From Sphingomonas morindae (lineage in GTDB: Bacteria; Pseudomonadota; Alphaproteobacteria; Sphingomonadales; Sphingomonadaceae), in NCBI RefSeq assembly GCF_023822065.1, contig NZ_CP084930.1:2620001-2684000 (forward strand): DNA of 64,000 nt, read 5' to 3'. A model generated the notes under the pieces. The model worked only from the letters and a program-made list of their open reading frames with translations, was not told where the DNA came from and ran no database searches. Positions 9,038 through 17,810 of this stretch are shown here, in pieces. Every line of letters begins with the position of its first letter. The first letter of the stretch is position 1. The position numbers and the translations under genes were made by a program.

Positions 9038-10815
9038 GCGGCGGCGCCGATCCCACCACGCTTCTCTATGATGGCGCCACCATGTTGGGCGCCGCGCTGC
9101 CGGCGGTGCTGCTGTTCCGGCGCTTCGGCCTGGGCGCGGTGCTGGGCTATCTCGTCGCCGGGGTCGCGATCGGGCCGCAGATGCTGGGGCTGGTCGGCGA
9201 TGCCGAGGGCAAGATGGGCATCGCCGATTTCGGCATCACCCTGCTGCTCTTCCTCGTCGGGCTGGAATTGCGGCCGCGCCGGCTCTGGGATCTGCGCAAG
9301 GAGATTTTCGGCCTCGGCCTCGCGCAGGTGCTGATCGCGGGGCTGGCGATCAGCGCGGTGGTGTTCTTCTTCACCGGCTTCAGCCCGGCGGCGGCGCTTG
9401 CGCTGGGCCTGCCGCTGGCGCTGTCCTCCACCGCGCAGGTGCTGCCGCTGCTGCGCAGCCAGGGCCGCTTCCACACGCCCTTTGGCGAGCGGGCCTTCTC
9501 CATCCTGCTCTTCCAGGATCTCTCGATCATCCCGCTGATCACGGTGATCGCCGCCCTGTCGCGCGCGCCGGCCGATGCGCATGATCCGCCCGGCTGGGTG
9601 ATGGGCCTGTCCACGCTCGGCGCCATTCTCGCGCTGGTGCTGCTCGGCCGCTTCCTGCTCAATCCGCTGTTCCGGCTGATCGGCCGGCTGGGCGAGCGCG
9701 AGATGTTCGTCGCGGCGGGCCTGTTCACCGTGCTCGTCGCGGCGGCGCTGATGGAGGTGCTGCATCTCTCGACCGCGCTCGGCGCCTTCGTCGCCGGGGT
9801 GATGCTGGCGGACAGCCCCTATCGCCACGAACTCGAGGCGGATGTGGAGCCCTTCCGCTCGATCCTGCTCGGCCTCTTCTTCCTGACCATCGGCATGATG
9901 CTGGATCTGACCGCGATCGCCACGCGGCCGCTATTCGTACTGGCGCTCGCGGCCGCGCTGATCGTGGTGAAGACGCTGGTGCTGTTCGTCATCGCCCGGC
10001 TCGTGGGGATGGAGCGCAAGGCCGCCTTCGCGCTCGGGCTGCTGCTGAGCCAGGGCGGCGAGTTCGGCTTCGTGCTGTTCGGCCAGGCGCAGGCCGCGAT
10101 GCTGATCGCGCCGCAGGCGGCGAGCCTGTTCTCGGCGGTGGTGACGCTTTCGATGGCGACCACGCCCTTCCTGATGTCGCTGGCGCGGCGCTTCGGCGGC
10201 GAGGAGGCGGGGGCCAAGCTGCGCGGCCTGTCCACTCCGGACGAGGCCGAGCAGGCGAGCGCGATCGTTGTCGGCTATGGCCGGTTCGGCCAGACGGTGA
10301 CCCAAATGCTGCTCGCCCACGGGCTTTCGGTGACGATCATCGATCTCGATCCCGCCGTGATCGACATTGGCGATCGCATGGAGATCAAGGTCTATTACGG
10401 CGATGGCATGCGGCTCGACCTGCTCCGCCAGGCGGGCGCGGGCGAGGCGCGGCTGCTGTGCCTGTGCATCGATGACGAGAAGCCCGACGCCGAGACGCTG
10501 CGCGCGATACGCGAGGCCTTTCCCTCGATCCGCATCCTCGTCCGCCTCTATGACCGGCGCCACGCGATCGCGCTGCACGGCATCGAGATCGCGGGCTCGG
10601 TGCGCGAGGTGTTCGAAAGCGCGGTGTGCATGGGCCGGCAGGCGCTCGTCGCGCTCGGTCTCGAGGAGGAGGAGGTCGAGCGGATCGAAAGCGACTATCG
10701 CGAGCGCGACAGCCGCCGCATGACCGCGCAGCGCAAGAAGGGCGATATGCGCGCCGCCATCGGGCTGATGTACCGGCCCGGGCTCGAGACGACCAGCCTG
10801 GACGGGGAGCGCTGA
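9034..10815 (+). CDS. Kef-type monovalent cation:proton antiporter
   Basis: A 593-residue CPA2-family protein. The N-terminal 390 residues are a hydrophobic transporter domain of about 12-13 helices, including GYLVAGVAIGPQ and LLLFLVGLELRPRRLW. A TrkA-N (RCK) domain follows, with Rossmann motif VVGYGRFGQTV and acidic IIDLDP, and then a charged tail. This is the layout of KefB/KefC, which exchange K+ for H+ and protect against electrophiles. Neither KefF/KefG nor the glutathione site can be confirmed here. Translation starts at a GTG overlapping the previous stop; a downstream ATG at residue 17 is an alternative. Confidence 0.93.
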   Translation: MSGGADPTTLLYDGATMLGAALPAVLLFRRFGLGAVLGYLVAGVAIGPQMLGLVGDAEGKMGIADFGITLLLFLVGLELRPRRLWDLRKEIFGLGLAQVLIAGLAISAVVFFFTGFSPAAALALGLPLALSSTAQVLPLLRSQGRFHTPFGERAFSILLFQDLSIIPLITVIAALSRAPADAHDPPGWVMGLSTLGAILALVLLGRFLLNPLFRLIGRLGEREMFVAAGLFTVLVAAALMEVLHLSTALGAFVAGVMLADSPYRHELEADVEPFRSILLGLFFLTIGMMLDLTAIATRPLFVLALAAALIVVKTLVLFVIARLVGMERKAAFALGLLLSQGGEFGFVLFGQAQAAMLIAPQAASLFSAVVTLSMATTPFLMSLARRFGGEEAGAKLRGLSTPDEAEQASAIVVGYGRFGQTVTQMLLAHGLSVTIIDLDPAVIDIGDRMEIKVYYGDGMRLDLLRQAGAGEARLLCLCIDDEKPDAETLRAIREAFPSIRILVRLYDRRHAIALHGIEIAGSVREVFESAVCMGRQALVALGLEEEEVERIESDYRERDSRRMTAQRKKGDMRAAIGLMYRPGLETTSLDGER

Positions 10816-10816
10816 G

Positions 10817-11215
10817 ATGCTGCTGGACGCGTGCGCGGCGCTGGCCGGCGCCATGGCGGTGGCGGCCGGCGCCTATGGCGCGCATGGCGCCACCGGCCCC
10901 GCCGCCGAATGGCTGCGCACCGGCGCCCATTATCAGCTGATCCATGCCGTGGCCGCGCTTACGGTGATGGCGCGGCCGGGCGGCCGGGCGGCGGGCTGGT
11001 GCTTCGTCGGCGGCGGCGGCCTGTTCGCCGGCACGCTCTACCTGATGGCCTTTGGTGCGCCGCGCTGGTTCGGCGCGATCACGCCGCTGGGAGGCGCCGC
11101 GCTCATCCTCGGCTGGCTGCTGCTCGCCGTCCGCGCGCTGCGGGCGGGCCGGAGCACCGCCGGCGCCGATCGCATCGCGGCGTCACCGCCGACGGCGGGC
11201 GACCGGCCATGCTGA
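10817..11215 (+). CDS. DUF423 membrane protein
   Basis: A 132-residue inner-membrane protein with the DUF423 signature: an N-terminal AGAYGAHG after the first helix, HYQLIHAVAAL in the second, a Gly-rich GGGGLFAGTLYLMA third helix and a fourth ending in LLLAVRAL. The family is widespread and of unknown role. It begins one base after the antiporter stop and its 3' end overlaps the start of the next gene by seven bases, so it belongs to the same operon. The last 20 residues are a non-conserved polar tail. Confidence 0.88.
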   Translation: MLLDACAALAGAMAVAAGAYGAHGATGPAAEWLRTGAHYQLIHAVAALTVMARPGGRAAGWCFVGGGGLFAGTLYLMAFGAPRWFGAITPLGGAALILGWLLLAVRALRAGRSTAGADRIAASPPTAGDRPC

Positions 11216-11574
11216 TGCTGGCGCTGGCGCTGGCGGCCGCCGCCGCGCCCAAGCCCGCCACCCCGCTCGATCAATGTCTCGGCAGCGGCGCCGCGGCGCA
11301 GGGCGTCACGCTCGCGATGGCGGCGTGTTTCGGCGCCGACTATCGGCGCGCCGACGCGACGCTCAACGCCACCTATCGCGCGGTGATGCGGCGTCTGCCG
11401 CCGGCGCGGCAGGCGATGCTGCGGGCCGCGCAGCGCGACTGGATCGGCCGGCGCGACGCGGCCTGCCCGCTTTCGACGGCGCCTGGCGCCGGCACGATCG
11501 AGCAGCTCAACCGTCCAGCCTGCCTGGCCAAGCAGACGCGGGCGCGCACCGCCTGGCTCCGCCGCTACCGTTGA
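11209..11574 (+). CDS. LprI-like secreted protein (DUF1311)
   Basis: A 121-residue exported protein. A signal peptide (MLMLALALAAAAA) is followed by a lysozyme-inhibitor LprI/DUF1311 domain: a first Cys in LDQCLGSG, a second in AACFGADYRRADATLNATYR, then RQAMLRAAQRDWIGRRDAACP, the most conserved part of the family, and a last Cys in NRPACLAKQT. The cysteines probably form disulfides in the periplasm. LprI of Mycobacterium inhibits lysozyme; most members are uncharacterised. The start lies inside the end of the DUF423 gene. It converges on aroB. Confidence 0.85.
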   Translation: MLMLALALAAAAAPKPATPLDQCLGSGAAAQGVTLAMAACFGADYRRADATLNATYRAVMRRLPPARQAMLRAAQRDWIGRRDAACPLSTAPGAGTIEQLNRPACLAKQTRARTAWLRRYR

Positions 11575-11578
11575 GCGC

Positions 11579-11594
11579 GGCGCGCCCGCGCGCC
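11579..11594. terminator. Hairpin between convergent lprI-like gene and aroB
   Basis: A 6-bp G+C stem (GGCGCG and CGCGCC) with a CCCG loop sits in the 27 bases between the two convergent stops. It could end transcription from both sides; there is no T tract, so this is tentative. Confidence 0.4.
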
Positions 11595-11601
11595 CTGCCG
11601 A

Positions 11602-12708
11602 TCAGCGCGCGGCCTCCGCATCGAGGAAGCGCGCCACCGCCGTGAGATCGACATCGCGCGCGAGAAAGGTCCGGCCGATGCCGCGCGCGAGCAGAAAGGG
11701 CAGGCGCCCCGCCTCGCGCTTCTTGTCGTGCGCCATATGCGCGACCAGCGCTTCGCCCGAAGCGGCGATGCCGGCCTCGGCCAGCGTGGCGGGAAGGCCG
11801 GCGCCGGCGATATGCGCGGCGACGCGCGCGGCATCCTCGGCCGCGCACAGACCCTGCGCGACCGAAAAGCGGAAGGCCAGCGCCATGCCGCAGGCCACGG
11901 CCTCGCCATGGAGCAGCCGGTCCGAAAAGCCCGTCTCGGCCTCCAGCGCATGGCCGAAGGTGTGGCCGAGATTGAGCAGCGCGCGCGTGCCGCCCGTCTC
12001 GCGCTCGTCGGCGGCGACGATGCGCGCCTTGGCCGCGACCGAGGTGGCGATGGCGTGGCGCCGCGCCGCCGGATCGCCGGCGAGCAGCGCCGCGCCCTCG
12101 GCCTCGCACCAGGCGAAGAAGGCCGGATCGTCGATCAGGCCGTATTTCATCACCTCGGCATAGCCGGCGCGGCGCTCGCGCGCGGGCAGGCTGTCCAGCG
12201 TGGTCGGATCGATCAGCACATGCGCCGGCTGGTAGAAGGTGCCGACCAGATTCTTGCCCGCGCGCGTGTTGATCGCGGTCTTGCCGCCGACCGAGGAATC
12301 GACCTGGGCGAGCAGCGTCGTCGGCACCTGCACGAAGCCGCAGCCGCGCTTGAGGATGGAGGCGGCGAAGCCGACGAGATCGCCGATCACGCCGCCGCCG
12401 AGCGCGAGGATATGATCGCCGCGCTCGATGCCGAGCGCGAGCAGCCCGTCGAGCAGCGCTTCCAGCTGCCCCCAGCTCTTGCTGCCCTCGCCGGGCGGCA
12501 GGGTGAGCACGGGCGCCGCGATGCCGGCGGCGGCGAGGCTGGCGGCGAGGCGCGGCAGCTGCGCCGCCGCGACATGGGCATCGGTGACGATCGGCAGCAG
12601 CCCGCGCGCGGCATAGGGGGCGAGCCGCGTTCCGGCCTCGTCGAGCCCGCCTTCGGCAATGCTGACGACATAGCTGCGCGCGCCCAGGGCTACGGGGATT
12701 TCGATCAT
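11602..12708 (-). CDS. aroB: 3-dehydroquinate synthase
   Basis: Converts DAHP to 3-dehydroquinate, the second step of the shikimate pathway, using NAD+ and a divalent metal. The 368-residue protein has the NAD-binding GGGVIGDLVGFAAS near residue 105, LLAQVDSSVGGKTAIN for substrate phosphate, and the three metal ligands in AEVMKYGLI (Glu), NLGHTFGHALE (His) and LLHGEAVACGM (His). Its ATG overlaps the aroK stop (ATGA), the usual alphaproteobacterial aroK-aroB arrangement. Identity is certain. Confidence 0.98.
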   Translation of the reverse strand: MIEIPVALGARSYVVSIAEGGLDEAGTRLAPYAARGLLPIVTDAHVAAAQLPRLAASLAAAGIAAPVLTLPPGEGSKSWGQLEALLDGLLALGIERGDHILALGGGVIGDLVGFAASILKRGCGFVQVPTTLLAQVDSSVGGKTAINTRAGKNLVGTFYQPAHVLIDPTTLDSLPARERRAGYAEVMKYGLIDDPAFFAWCEAEGAALLAGDPAARRHAIATSVAAKARIVAADERETGGTRALLNLGHTFGHALEAETGFSDRLLHGEAVACGMALAFRFSVAQGLCAAEDAARVAAHIAGAGLPATLAEAGIAASGEALVAHMAHDKKREAGRLPFLLARGIGRTFLARDVDLTAVARFLDAEAAR

Positions 12709-13253
12709 GGCTGCAGCGCCTTCATGATGGCGTCCACCGTCGCCTCGTGCGGCAGCGGCTCGGACCGGATATGGATATGGGCGAGCGCATAGACCGGGTT
12801 GCGCACGGCGGCGAGTTCGGTGAGCACGGCGCGGGGATCGCGCCCGGCGAGCAGCGGGCGATCGCCGCGCCGTCCGACCCGCTCGGCGAGCACATCGACA
12901 TCGGCGTCGAGCCAGATCGCGATCGCCTTGTCGAGGATGAGCGCGCGCGTCTCGTCGTTCATGAAGGCGCCGCCGCCGGTGGCGACCACGCGCGGCCGGC
13001 CGTCGATCAGCCGCGCGATCACGCGACGCTCGCCATCGCGGAAGCCGGCCTCGCCGTAGCGCGCGAAGATTTCCGGAATGGGCAGCCCGGCGGCCGCCTC
13101 GATCTCGCGATCCGCATCGACGAAGGGCAGGGTCAGCCGCGTCGCCAGCCGGCGCCCGACCGTGGACTTGCCGACCCCCATCAGCCCGACCAGCACCAGC
13201 GGTCGGGTGAAGCGCTGCGGCGCGCGGGATCGGTGGCGGCTGGAACGAGACAT
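12705..13253 (-). CDS. aroK: Shikimate kinase
   Basis: Phosphorylates shikimate at the 3-OH with ATP. Over 182 residues it shows Walker A GLMGVGKST (23-31), the shikimate-binding FVDADREIE (45-53) and RYGEAGFRDGE, the GGG loop in VVATGGGAFM, and a lid arginine in RRGDRPLLAG. I chose the ATG giving MSRSSRH; an ATG 69 bases further upstream would add a low-complexity Cys/Gly extension. It heads the aroK-aroB pair and diverges from a tiny membrane-protein gene 80 bases away. Confidence 0.97.
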   Translation of the reverse strand: MSRSSRHRSRAPQRFTRPLVLVGLMGVGKSTVGRRLATRLTLPFVDADREIEAAAGLPIPEIFARYGEAGFRDGERRVIARLIDGRPRVVATGGGAFMNDETRALILDKAIAIWLDADVDVLAERVGRRGDRPLLAGRDPRAVLTELAAVRNPVYALAHIHIRSEPLPHEATVDAIMKALQP

Positions 13254-13335
13254 GGCGGCGGGGCTATACACGCGCCTCGCCGCACGGCAAAAGCAGCTTC
13301 CTCCGCCCTTCCCACCGGCCATTTCGGATTAGAGC

Positions 13336-13479
13336 ATGTCGCGTGCCACCATCATCCTCCTGATCCTCCTCATCGCGATCGTCGGCGGGCTGGTGGCGCT
13401 GTCGCGTCGCTCGGCCGAAGTGCCGCCGCACCGGATCGAGAAGGTGGTGACGCTGAACGGCGATGCGGCCAAGCAGTAA
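13336..13479 (+). CDS. 47-residue single-pass membrane protein
   Basis: A small gene overlapping the start of the next one by 17 bases. After MSRAT comes a hydrophobic helix of about 17 residues rich in Ile/Leu, then SRRSAEVPPHRIEKVVTLNGD, giving a typical single-pass, C-out or periplasmic tail layout. The stop/start overlap with the following exported protein and the divergent position from aroK support a real gene. No family can be named and no function is proposed. Confidence 0.62.
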   Translation: MSRATIILLILLIAIVGGLVALSRRSAEVPPHRIEKVVTLNGDAAKQ

Positions 13480-15313
13480 GGCGGGGCTGGCGCTCGCCGT
13501 CGCGCTCGGCGCGCTCCTGCCGGGATTGCCGGCGCAAGGCCAGCAATCCCCCCAATCCATCCTACCGCCGGGCTTTGGCGATCCCACGCCGCCGGCGCCC
13601 ACCGCGCCCGCGCGGCCGGCGCCCGCCGCGCCGGCGGCCGCTCCTGCCGCCGCCACCGCCCCGCCGGTGCCGCTGGCACCGCCGCCGCCCAGCGCCGAGC
13701 AGATCGACGAGGCCGAACAGGCTACGGCGCGCGATCAGGTGGCGGAGGCCCAGGCCGCCGCCGCCGCCGAGGCGCTGCGCAAGCAGGATGTGCCGGCCGG
13801 CGCCCGGCGTGACCTTGATCGAATCGGCATCGTCTCGCCCGCCGTCACCGGCTTTGCCGAGGATGGCTTCGGCGCGCGGCCGGGCCGCTATCTCGCGACG
13901 CTGATGACCCGACTCGATGCGCCGGTGGCGTCGCGCTGGGTCGCCATGCTGCTGCGCCGCGCGCTCGTCACCGAGAGCGACACGCCGCCCGGCATCGATC
14001 CGGCGGATTGGGTGGCGGCGCGGGTGGCGCTGCTCGCGCGGCTGGGCGAGGCCGATGCCGCGCGGCTGCTGGCGCAGGCGGTGGACAGCGACCGGGCCAC
14101 GCCGGCGCTTCGCAGCGCGCTGCTCGACGCCGCGCTGGCGAGCGCCGATCCCGCCGCGCTCTGCCCGGTCGCCGACGAGGCCGAGGCCGCGGGCCAGGGC
14201 GGCGTCTGGACGCTGGCGCGGGCGATGTGCGCGGGGCTCGCGGGCGAGAGCGGCACCGCCTCCGCGCTGATCGACCATGCCCGCGCCGGCGCGCACGGGG
14301 TGCGCGGCATCGATCTGCTGCTCGCCGAGCGCGTCGTCGGCGCCGGCACCAATGCGCGGCGCGCGCCCGGCATCCGCTGGGATCAGGTGGATATGCTCAC
14401 CCCCTGGCGGTTCGGCCTCGGCGCCGCGCTGGGCTTCGCCATTCCCGACAGCCTCTATGACCGCGCGCCGCTGGCGATGCAGGCGTGGCGGGCACGCGCG
14501 CCGATGCTGCCGATCGCGGCGCGGCTGGGGGCCGCGCGCATCGCCGCGACGCTCGGCGTGCTCTCGGCGGGCGATCTGATCGACGCCTATGCCGCCGCCG
14601 CCGAGGAGGGCGATCCGCTCGCGATGGACCAGAGCCCGGCGGGCCGGCTGCGCGCCGCCTATGCCGCGCGCGATGTGGGCGACCGGATGGCCGCGCTGCG
14701 CACGCTCTGGACCGATCCCGTCACCGAGCGGGATGCCTATGCCGGCAAGCTGCTCACCGCCTATGCCGCCGCGCGCATCGCGCCGAGCGCCGACCAGGCC
14801 GACGACGCGCCGGGGCTGATCGCCGCGATGCTCTCGGCCGGGCTCGATCTGCCGGCGGCGCGCTGGGCGCCGATCGCGGCCGGGCTGCGCGGCACGCCCG
14901 GCGAGGAGGCGCGCGCGCTGCTCGCGGTCGGCGCGCCGGGTTCTGTGCGATTCGATGCCGGCGCCGTGGCGGGCTTCGGCAGCGGTGGCCGGGGCGCGGC
15001 GCGGCTGCGCGCCCAGCTTTTCTTCGCCGGGCTCGCCGGGCTGGGGCGGCTCGATCCCGCCCGCGTCGATGGGCTGGGCGGCGAACTGGGCGTGCCGCTC
15101 GCCAGCGCCAACAGCTGGACCCGCGCGATCGACGCGGCGGCGGCGCGGCGCGAGCCCGCCACGGTGGCGCTGCTCGCCGCCACCGGCATGCAGACCAGCG
15201 ACTGGACGCAGGTTTCGCCCGTCTTCCTCTACCATATCGTGGCGGCGCTGCGCGCGGTCGGGCTCGAGCCGGAGGCGCGGATGATCGCCGCCGAGGCGCT
15301 GATGCGGACATGA
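13463..15313 (+). CDS. Large exported protein of unknown function
   Basis: A 616-residue protein with a Sec signal peptide (AGLALAVALGALLPGLPAQGQQ). A Pro/Ala-rich linker at about residues 33-75 follows. The rest is a helical-repeat-like body, repeatedly Ala-Arg-Leu-Gly and reminiscent of TPR or solenoid superhelices, but without a motif I can name. Its stop overlaps the xerD ATG (ATGA), so it is co-translated with the recombinase and follows the 47-residue membrane protein. Location is probably periplasmic. No enzymatic motif was seen. Confidence 0.85.
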   Translation: MRPSSKAGLALAVALGALLPGLPAQGQQSPQSILPPGFGDPTPPAPTAPARPAPAAPAAAPAAATAPPVPLAPPPPSAEQIDEAEQATARDQVAEAQAAAAAEALRKQDVPAGARRDLDRIGIVSPAVTGFAEDGFGARPGRYLATLMTRLDAPVASRWVAMLLRRALVTESDTPPGIDPADWVAARVALLARLGEADAARLLAQAVDSDRATPALRSALLDAALASADPAALCPVADEAEAAGQGGVWTLARAMCAGLAGESGTASALIDHARAGAHGVRGIDLLLAERVVGAGTNARRAPGIRWDQVDMLTPWRFGLGAALGFAIPDSLYDRAPLAMQAWRARAPMLPIAARLGAARIAATLGVLSAGDLIDAYAAAAEEGDPLAMDQSPAGRLRAAYAARDVGDRMAALRTLWTDPVTERDAYAGKLLTAYAAARIAPSADQADDAPGLIAAMLSAGLDLPAARWAPIAAGLRGTPGEEARALLAVGAPGSVRFDAGAVAGFGSGGRGAARLRAQLFFAGLAGLGRLDPARVDGLGGELGVPLASANSWTRAIDAAAARREPATVALLAATGMQTSDWTQVSPVFLYHIVAALRAVGLEPEARMIAAEALMRT

Positions 15314-16245
15314 GCGCGGCGGCGGCGATGGCGGCGGGCGAGGATGGCCGCGCGATCGCCCGCTTCCTCGAGGCGCTCGCCGCCGAATCGGGCGCGGCGC
15401 GCAACACGCTGCTCGCCTATGCCACCGATCTGCGCGGCGCCTCGGCGGTGCTCGACGGCGGATTGGCGCAGGCGGACGGCGCCGCGCTCGCCCGGCTGGC
15501 GGAGAGCTGGCAGGGGCTCGCCCGCGCCAGCATCGCGCGCAAATCGGCGGCGTGTCGGCGCTTCTTCGGCTTTCTGGTGGATGAGGGCGCGCGGGCCGAT
15601 GATCCGTCCGGAGCGCTGCCGCGCGGCCAGATCCCGCGCGGCCTGCCCAAGATTCTCGGCCATGGCGATGTCGAGCGGCTGTTCGCGGCGCTGGCGGCGC
15701 GGCTGGCGGTCGCCGCGCCGCGCCCGCTCGATCTCCGCCTCGCGGCGCTGTTCGAGCTGCTCTACGGATCGGGGCTGCGCGCCACCGAGCTGGTCTCGCT
15801 GCCGCGCGGCGCGGTGCGCGACGGCCAGCCCTATTGCATCCTCACCGGCAAGGGCGGCCGCGAGCGGCTGGTGCCGATCTCCGATCGGGCGCTTGCGGCG
15901 GTGGCCGCCTGGCGGGCGCATGTGCCCGCCGGCCAGCCCTGGCTCTTCCCCTCGGGCGCCAAGCATCTCAGCCGCATCCGCCTCTACCAGCTGGTCCGCG
16001 CGCTCGGCGCCGAGGCGGGCATCCCGCCCGAGCGGATCAGCCCGCACGTGCTGCGCCATGCCTTCGCCACCCATTTGCTGGAGGGGGGCGCGGATCTGCG
16101 CGCACTGCAGGCGATGCTGGGCCATGCCGACATCGCCACCACGCAGATCTACACCCATGTCGACAGCGCCCGGCTGGTCGCGCTGGTCAATGCCCGCCAT
16201 CCGCTCGCCATGCTCTGCGTTGACGGCGCTTCCCCCACGGCTTAA
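15310..16245 (+). CDS. xerD: Site-specific tyrosine recombinase XerD
   Basis: Tyrosine recombinase that with XerC resolves chromosome dimers at dif under FtsK control. The 311-residue protein has an N-terminal SAM-like core-binding domain (residues 14-95) and a catalytic domain with the full set: Arg157 (SGLRATELV), Lys181 ([11 protein letters not shown]), His246 and Arg249 ([15 protein letters not shown]), His272 ([10 protein letters not shown]) and Tyr281 (IYTHV). XerC is the alternative name; the neighbouring accA and aroKB genes favour the xerD position as I know it in alphaproteobacteria. No integron or phage features adjoin it. Confidence 0.93.
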   Translation: MSAAAAMAAGEDGRAIARFLEALAAESGAARNTLLAYATDLRGASAVLDGGLAQADGAALARLAESWQGLARASIARKSAACRRFFGFLVDEGARADDPSGALPRGQIPRGLPKILGHGDVERLFAALAARLAVAAPRPLDLRLAALFELLYGSGLRATELVSLPRGAVRDGQPYCILTGKGGRERLVPISDRALAAVAAWRAHVPAGQPWLFPSGAKHLSRIRLYQLVRALGAEAGIPPERISPHVLRHAFATHLLEGGADLRALQAMLGHADIATTQIYTHVDSARLVALVNARHPLAMLCVDGASPTA

Positions 16246-16256
16246 CCGGCTCCGCC

Positions 16257-17195
16257 ATGCAGTTTCTCGACTTTGAAAAGCCGATCGCCGAGCTGACCGC
16301 GCGCGTCGCCGAGCTTCGTGCCACCGCCGATGCCGGCGCGCTCGATATCGAGCAGGAGGTGTCGAAGCTCGAGGCCAAGGCGGAGAAGATGCTCCGCGAT
16401 ACCTATGCCAAGCTCAGCCCCTGGCAGAAGACGCAGGTGGCGCGGCACCCGCAGCGGCCGCATCTGAAGGATTATCTCGCCGGCTTCGTGACGGATTTCA
16501 TGCCGCTGGCGGGCGATCGCGCCTTTGCCGACGATCTCGCCATCATCGGCGGGCTGGGGCGGATCGGCGGCCGCCGCGTAATGGTGATCGGCCATGAAAA
16601 GGGCGACGATACCGCCAGCCGGCTGCGCCACAATTTCGGCATGGCCAAGCCCGAGGGCTATCGCAAGGCGATTCGGCTGATGGAGCTGGCCGATCGCTTC
16701 GGCCTGCCGGTGGTGACGCTGGTGGATACGTCCGGCGCCTTTCCGGGCGTGCAGGCCGAGGAGCGCGGCCAGGCCGAGGCCATCGCGCGCTCGACCGAAG
16801 CGTGCCTCGCGCTCGGCGTGCCGCTGGTGGCGGCGATCGTCGGCGAGGGCGGATCGGGCGGCGCGGTCGCGCTCGCCTCCGCCAACCGGCTGCTGATGTT
16901 CGAGCATGCCGTCTATTCGGTGATCTCGCCGGAAGGCTGCGCCTCGATCCTGTGGCGCACCGCCGAACGCGCTGCCGACGCCGCCGAGGCGATGAAGGTG
17001 ACCGCGCAGGATCTCGCCAAGCTCGGAATCGTCGATCGCATCGTGCCCGAGCCGCTGGGCGGCGCCCATCGCGCGCGCGAGCAGGCGATCGCCACGCTCG
17101 GCCAGGCGCTGGTGGAAGAGCTGCAGCGGTTCGACGGCCTCGAGCCGCAGGCGCTGCGGGCGCGGCGGCGCGAGAAATATCTGGCGATCGCCTGA
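16257..17195 (+). CDS. accA: Acetyl-CoA carboxylase carboxyltransferase subunit alpha
   Basis: Alpha half of the carboxyltransferase that moves CO2 from biotin to acetyl-CoA for fatty-acid synthesis; works with AccD. The 312-residue protein shows the canonical opening [19 protein letters not shown] and a conserved [13 protein letters not shown]. It then has the crotonase-fold core [37 protein letters not shown] and [15 protein letters not shown]. It follows xerD by 11 bases. A strong inverted repeat lies 17 bases after the stop. Identity is certain. Confidence 0.98.
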   Translation: MQFLDFEKPIAELTARVAELRATADAGALDIEQEVSKLEAKAEKMLRDTYAKLSPWQKTQVARHPQRPHLKDYLAGFVTDFMPLAGDRAFADDLAIIGGLGRIGGRRVMVIGHEKGDDTASRLRHNFGMAKPEGYRKAIRLMELADRFGLPVVTLVDTSGAFPGVQAEERGQAEAIARSTEACLALGVPLVAAIVGEGGSGGAVALASANRLLMFEHAVYSVISPEGCASILWRTAERAADAAEAMKVTAQDLAKLGIVDRIVPEPLGGAHRAREQAIATLGQALVEELQRFDGLEPQALRARRREKYLAIA

Positions 17196-17212
17196 CGCGC
17201 GCCGAACGCGCA

Positions 17213-17245
17213 ACGCCCCGGGGCGGACGGGCCGACCCGGGGCGT
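17213..17245 (+). terminator. Terminator after accA
   Basis: Perfect 10-bp stem (ACGCCCCGGG and CCCGGGGCGT) with a 13-base loop, then CTTGTC. It lies between the convergent accA and flp stops and may work in both directions. Confidence 0.65.
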
Positions 17246-17258
17246 CTTGTCGCGCATC

Positions 17259-17278
17259 GCGGCGCCTGGAGGCGCCGC
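17259..17278 (-). terminator. Hairpin after the first Flp pilin gene
   Basis: An 8-bp stem, GCGGCGCC and GGCGCCGC, with a TGGA loop, eight bases beyond the flp stop on the minus strand. No T tract follows; it could act as a terminator or as an mRNA-stabilising hairpin. Confidence 0.45.
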
Positions 17279-17286
17279 GCCTGATC

Positions 17287-17439
17287 TTACTTCAGGTTGT
17301 TCGACACGTTGGTGAAGGTGCTGCTCAGCTTGGTGCCGAGCGCCGACATGCCACCGATGGCGGCGATGGCGATGAGCGAGGCGATCAGGCCGTACTCAAT
17401 GGCGGTGGCGCCCTTGTTGTTCTTGATGAACTTGCGCAT
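17287..17439 (-). CDS. Flp family type IVb pilin (first copy)
   Basis: A 50-residue prepilin. A short basic leader (MRKFIKNNKG) ends in the glycine expected at the prepilin-peptidase site, followed by the Flp hallmark ATAIEYGLIASLIAIAAIGG. The conserved Glu and Tyr sit five and six residues into the hydrophobic helix. The polar tail ends in SNNLK. A good ribosome site (AGGAG) precedes the ATG by nine bases. Flp pilins form the tight-adherence pilus. A second flp gene lies 100 bases upstream; the tad secretion genes are not adjacent. Confidence 0.93.
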   Translation of the reverse strand: MRKFIKNNKGATAIEYGLIASLIAIAAIGGMSALGTKLSSTFTNVSNNLK

Positions 17440-17541
17440 CGTAAAAATCTCCTACGTCCGCTGCGATGGTTTACCCGGCGAGCCCCTTTGGGTCTGCAAC
17501 ACGGGCTGTACCCGCTGGCGGTAACTAAAAGCTTAAGAGCC

Positions 17542-17712
17542 TCAGCCGACTTGATTTACCCGCGTGGCCACGGAGCCGATCAGGCCCACCGCGCCATCGC
17601 CGAGCAGCGCCAGCCCGCCGAGCAGCGCGACAATGATGAGCCCGCAGATAAGGCCATATTCGATCGCTGTGGCGCCGCCCGCATCGGACAGCAGGCGGCC
17701 GGGGCGGCGCAT
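17542..17712 (-). CDS. Flp family type IVb pilin (second copy)
   Basis: A 56-residue prepilin with leader MRRPGRLLSDAGG and the same processing context G|ATAIEYGLICGL, then a hydrophobic helix (IIVALLGGLALLGDGAVGLIG) and a short tail. It differs from the downstream copy outside the core, so the two are diverged paralogues, not a recent duplication. It has no stop-adjacent hairpin and may be co-transcribed with the second gene through the 102-base spacer. It is divergent from mutT. Confidence 0.88.
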   Translation of the reverse strand: MRRPGRLLSDAGGATAIEYGLICGLIIVALLGGLALLGDGAVGLIGSVATRVNQVG

Positions 17713-17810
17713 GGGCGAACTCCTCGGGCGGAAAGCCGTTCGGGCTTGCTATCGGACGAGGGCGTTAACAAAGCATGTGGTTTGCCGATTTTGCGCAAGG
17801 GGATTCGATC

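Noticed and set aside
6210-9059. A 949-codon frame antisense to radA, cvpA and the IscU-like gene
   Set aside because: Low-complexity translation, spans several well-supported genes on the other strand, no ribosome site.
15310-16245. Tyrosine recombinase as a mobile-element integrase
   Set aside because: Length, full Xer motif set and position between core genes and accA fit XerD; no attachment site or cargo adjoins.
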